The translations under genes were made by a program, and so were the position numbers. Under the pieces are notes generated by a model. It was not told the origin of the DNA, searched no databases, and worked only from the letters and a program-made list of their open reading frames with translations. DNA of 7,626 nucleotides from Rhodocyclaceae bacterium. Its GTDB lineage: Bacteria > Pseudomonadota > Gammaproteobacteria > Burkholderiales > Rhodocyclaceae. Numbering within the stretch: position 1 is the stretch's first letter; each line of letters opens with the position of its first letter. Of this stretch, positions 5,435 to 7,626 are shown piece by piece. The stretch lies in NCBI GenBank assembly GCA_025361105.1, contig JANYAW010000139.1:1-7626 (forward strand). The letters run 5' to 3'.

Positions 5435-7162
5435 ATGACCTTACTTACCAAGCCCAATTTGTCAATTTTATTAGTGTGTTTGTTGTTTGCACTTTGCACC
5501 AGTGCATTTGCACAAGCTACGCCGGATGCCGGTAGCATTTCTCGCGATTTTGAACGCAGCGGCAAAGTGATTGAATTGCCGCGCCCGCCTACGCTGCCAG
5601 TCGTCAAAGACATAGCAACTGCGCCATCGACTGAGAAGGAAGGACCGCGCTTCCATGTCAGCAGCTTCAAGATTTCCGGCGTAACCGCATTTCCAATTGA
5701 CGAATTGCAAAAATTGCTCAGCGACTTGACGACCAAAGATGTCTCCTTGGGTGAGCTTCAGCAAGCCCTGGAACGTCTATCGCAGTACTATCACCAGCAT
5801 GGCTATTTCGTCGCACGTGCTTATCTGCCGGCGCAAGATATTCAAGACGGTATCGTTGCTATCACCGTGCTCGAAGGCACCGTAAACGAGATTGTAGTTA
5901 GGCCCGCTGGCGAGCTTCGTCTCAACAAGGCAATTATTGAAAACACCATGCGTGCGGCGTTGCCAGCAGATGCGGTAGTTCGTGCCGAACCCATTGAGCG
6001 CGGCCTGCTCCTGATGTATGACCTGTCCGGCATTGAAGCGCACTCGACGCTCTCACCGGGCAGTGAAGTCGGCACCTCGACACTTACGCTCGAGGTGAAC
6101 GAAGGCCCGCTACTTTCGGGCAGTGTTGACGCGGACAATTTTGGCAACCGTTACTCTGGTCAGAATCACCTTGGCGGAACCGTTAATGTAAACAATCCAT
6201 CGGGAATAGGCGACCAATTAGTCTTGCGTGCGGCGGCGGCGCTAGATACAAGTAATGCTCGCTTGAGCTACCAAATCCCGGTTGGCACTTCGGGTCTGAA
6301 ACTTGGCGTAGACTATGCCGCAACGCAGTACGCACTCTGTTGTGAGTTCGCCGCACTTGACGCAAAAGGTCACGCGCGCGAACTAGCTGGTCATGCCAGC
6401 TACCCTTTTGCGCGTTCGCGCAGTTTCAATTTATTTGGCTCGTTGAGCTATGGCCACCAACGATTTTTCAATTCCGCCAACAGCGTTACTACCAGCAATA
6501 GTCGGCTGGACAGTACGACGCTGGCGTTGCGTGGCAACAGTCAGGACGACTTCGGTGAAGGCGGTATGACTGACTTCAGCTTGTCGGCGACTGACGGCCA
6601 ACTCAATCTTGATGGTGTACCTGCCGACCGCGCGCAAGATACGGCCACCGCACGAACACATGGGCGCTATCAAAAAACTAATTACGCATTGGCGCGCCAA
6701 CAAAGATTCGGTAATGCACTTTCTCTTAAGGGCAGCGTGTCTGGTCAGTTTGCCTCCAAAAACCTAAACAGCGCCGAGAAATTTGTCCTTGGTGGAATTT
6801 ACGGTGTACGCGCCTACCCCACTGGCGAAGCGTCGGGCGACGAAGGGTGGCTTGCGACAGGTGAAATCGCTTACCAATTTGATTCAAGCGTAGAGCTCTC
6901 CGGGTTTGTTGATCACGGTGAAGTTGTCGTCCATAAAAATGTCTGGCCTGGGGCAAATGTTGGCTTGCCCTTCATCAAAAATCGCTATTCGCTTTCGGGC
7001 GCGGGTGTAGGTCTGAAATGGAGTCGGCCTGACAACTATTTTTTGCGCGGTGTGCTCGCGTTTCCCATCGGCGAAAACACAGGGCGTGATATTCATGGCA
7101 ACGATGCTGACGGTAAACACGCCAGCTCAAGACTCTGGCTGCAAGCAATCAAACAGTTCTAA
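5435..7162 (+). CDS. TpsB / ShlB-FhaC-HecB family outer-membrane transporter (two-partner secretion)
   Basis: A 575-residue Omp85-superfamily transporter, full length for TpsB proteins, which export a large TpsA exoprotein across the outer membrane. Residues 1-26 form a signal peptide (LLVCLLFALCTSAFA, cleavage before QA). A proline-rich linker follows, then two POTRA domains at about 72-150 (FHVSSFKISGVTAFP, YYHQHGYFVARAYLPAQ) and 151-225. The 16-strand barrel runs from about 228 to the end. The L6 signature is GGIYGVRAYPTGEA (453-466), with the conserved Arg459, and the chain ends in a C-terminal Phe, as outer-membrane barrels do. Though the frame is open to 5258, the ATG at 5435 is chosen because the signal peptide starts there. 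No clear Shine-Dalgarno is seen. No TpsA with an N-terminal secretion domain is present on either side; the downstream sequence changes character right after the stop. Confidence 0.94.
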   Translation: MTLLTKPNLSILLVCLLFALCTSAFAQATPDAGSISRDFERSGKVIELPRPPTLPVVKDIATAPSTEKEGPRFHVSSFKISGVTAFPIDELQKLLSDLTTKDVSLGELQQALERLSQYYHQHGYFVARAYLPAQDIQDGIVAITVLEGTVNEIVVRPAGELRLNKAIIENTMRAALPADAVVRAEPIERGLLLMYDLSGIEAHSTLSPGSEVGTSTLTLEVNEGPLLSGSVDADNFGNRYSGQNHLGGTVNVNNPSGIGDQLVLRAAAALDTSNARLSYQIPVGTSGLKLGVDYAATQYALCCEFAALDAKGHARELAGHASYPFARSRSFNLFGSLSYGHQRFFNSANSVTTSNSRLDSTTLALRGNSQDDFGEGGMTDFSLSATDGQLNLDGVPADRAQDTATARTHGRYQKTNYALARQQRFGNALSLKGSVSGQFASKNLNSAEKFVLGGIYGVRAYPTGEASGDEGWLATGEIAYQFDSSVELSGFVDHGEVVVHKNVWPGANVGLPFIKNRYSLSGAGVGLKWSRPDNYFLRGVLAFPIGENTGRDIHGNDADGKHASSRLWLQAIKQF

Positions 7163-7347
7163 ACGCAGATGAAAAAAGATTCCACCCAAATCGAATTCGT
7201 CGTCCGTCTCTCAGGCGGCATGACGATGCTCGGAAAATCGGGACCCAGCGTCAGCGTGAGATCGACGATGCGGATTGCGCCGGTGGCGAGGGCTGTGGTG
7301 AAGCCGGCCAGGGCATCAAGGCCGGACGCTTGCTCATGCTGCTTCAT
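7159..7347 (-). pseudogene. Cyclase-family (kynurenine formamidase-like) gene, 5' fragment
   Basis: The ORF starts at the ATG at 7347, overlapping the SDR stop by ATGA, and codes 62 residues. The first 46 (LDALAGFTTALATGAIRIVDLT, then PDFPSIVMPPE) read like the N-terminus of cyclase-family proteins (PF04199 type), metal-dependent hydrolases usually above 250 residues. After PPE at 7210-7212 the resemblance stops: the reading RRTTNSIWVESFFICV contains none of the expected HxGTHxD metal motif and ends at a TAG that overlaps the TpsB stop codon. So only the 5' end is present, cut at about 7163-7212. It is GC-rich compared with the rest of the window. Confidence 0.7.
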
Positions 7348-7626
7348 CGGCCGAGCTCCCGTTCCAGGGCTTTTGGATTGTCGCGGAAGCGGGCGAGCCA
7401 GTCCTGCGCGATATCGCCGGGGTAGACGTCCTCGACCGATCCCTTCAATGCGCCGACAATGGCGCGGGCAACCGCCGATGGCGCGAGCTTTGGCGGCAGC
7501 AGCAGCTGATTCCATTCGTCGTCGATCGGTCCCGGAAATACGTTGATGACCCGGATCGCGGCGGCGTGCATCTCGGCCCGCAGGCACTGCGCCAGCGAGC
7601 AGGCCGCCGCCTTCGAGGCCGAGAAG
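7344..7626 (-). CDS. Short-chain dehydrogenase/reductase, C-terminal part (5' end beyond right edge)
   Basis: The last 93 codons of an SDR-family oxidoreductase; the Rossmann N-terminus lies outside the window. Seen: FSASKAAACSLAQCLRAEM at the edge, which is the active-site helix with the conserved Lys, then IRVINVFPGPIDDEW, the usual PG loop after strand 6. The tail LLPPKLAPSAVARAIVGALK ... EDVYPGDIAQDW ... NPKALERELGR resembles SDRs common in alpha-proteobacteria. The catalytic YxxxK tyrosine position reads Phe (TTC), the first complete codon in the window. The stop overlaps the cyclase ATG (ATGA), so the two were an operon. Codon use is GC-rich (many GGC, GCC, CTG), unlike the genes left of 7163. 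Confidence 0.85.
   Translation of the reverse strand, partial: FSASKAAACSLAQCLRAEMHAAAIRVINVFPGPIDDEWNQLLLPPKLAPSAVARAIVGALKGSVEDVYPGDIAQDWLARFRDNPKALERELGR

Noticed and set aside
7169..7546. Plus-strand ORF starting MKKDSTQIEF, 6 bases after the TpsB stop
   Set aside because: Most of it is antisense to the cyclase and SDR coding regions and has low-complexity Arg/Ala-rich sequence. Only the first ~12 codons could be a native gene start cut by the junction, which is treated as a finding.

Overview
The window is a stretch of bacterial chromosome or contig with roughly 50-55% GC. It is most likely from a Gram-negative proteobacterium, because it encodes an outer-membrane TpsB transporter with a signal peptide. 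Beta-proteobacteria are the best guess from the Neisseria-like small FKBP and the overall protein flavour, but no RNA gene is present to confirm this. The last ~415 bases (about 7210-7626) look different: higher GC, and genes that read like an alpha-proteobacterial (Bradyrhizobium-type) SDR + cyclase pair. I suspect a junction there.

Layout. Bases 1-3510 are a compact minus-strand run, transcribed right to left: a DUF4202 protein (3510-2911), a 2-hydroxy-3-oxopropionate reductase-type dehydrogenase (2910-2035), a second paralogous dehydrogenase (2030-1143), a small FKBP peptidyl-prolyl isomerase (1089-739) and a methionine-aminotransferase-like PLP enzyme (697 to beyond the left edge). The first three genes abut with gaps of 0 and 4 bases. 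The later gaps are 53 and 41 bases, so one operon is plausible. The 53-base gap holds a hairpin that covers the FKBP ribosome-binding site. A second strong hairpin lies in the first codons of the aminotransferase.

Bases 3511-3640 are a divergent intergenic region with a 12-bp perfect palindrome, a 9-bp direct repeat and a possible -10 box. The plus-strand genes follow: a two-TM protein of unknown function (3641-4183), a patatin-like phospholipase broken by a -1 frameshift at a G3A5 run (4207-5270), and a complete TpsB/ShlB-type outer-membrane transporter (5435-7162). No TpsA partner is visible.

Bases 7163-7626, minus strand, hold the 3' end of an SDR gene (7626-7344, open at the right edge). 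It overlaps by ATGA the first ~46 codons of a cyclase-family (kynurenine formamidase-like) gene, which loses family resemblance near 7210. The cut-off cyclase, the base-composition step and the abutting TpsB stop point to a rearrangement, transfer boundary or chimeric assembly between about 7163 and 7212.

I found no CRISPR array, tRNA, rRNA, insertion sequence or convincing novel defence system. The least characterised parts are the DUF4202-dehydrogenase operon and the two-TM protein.
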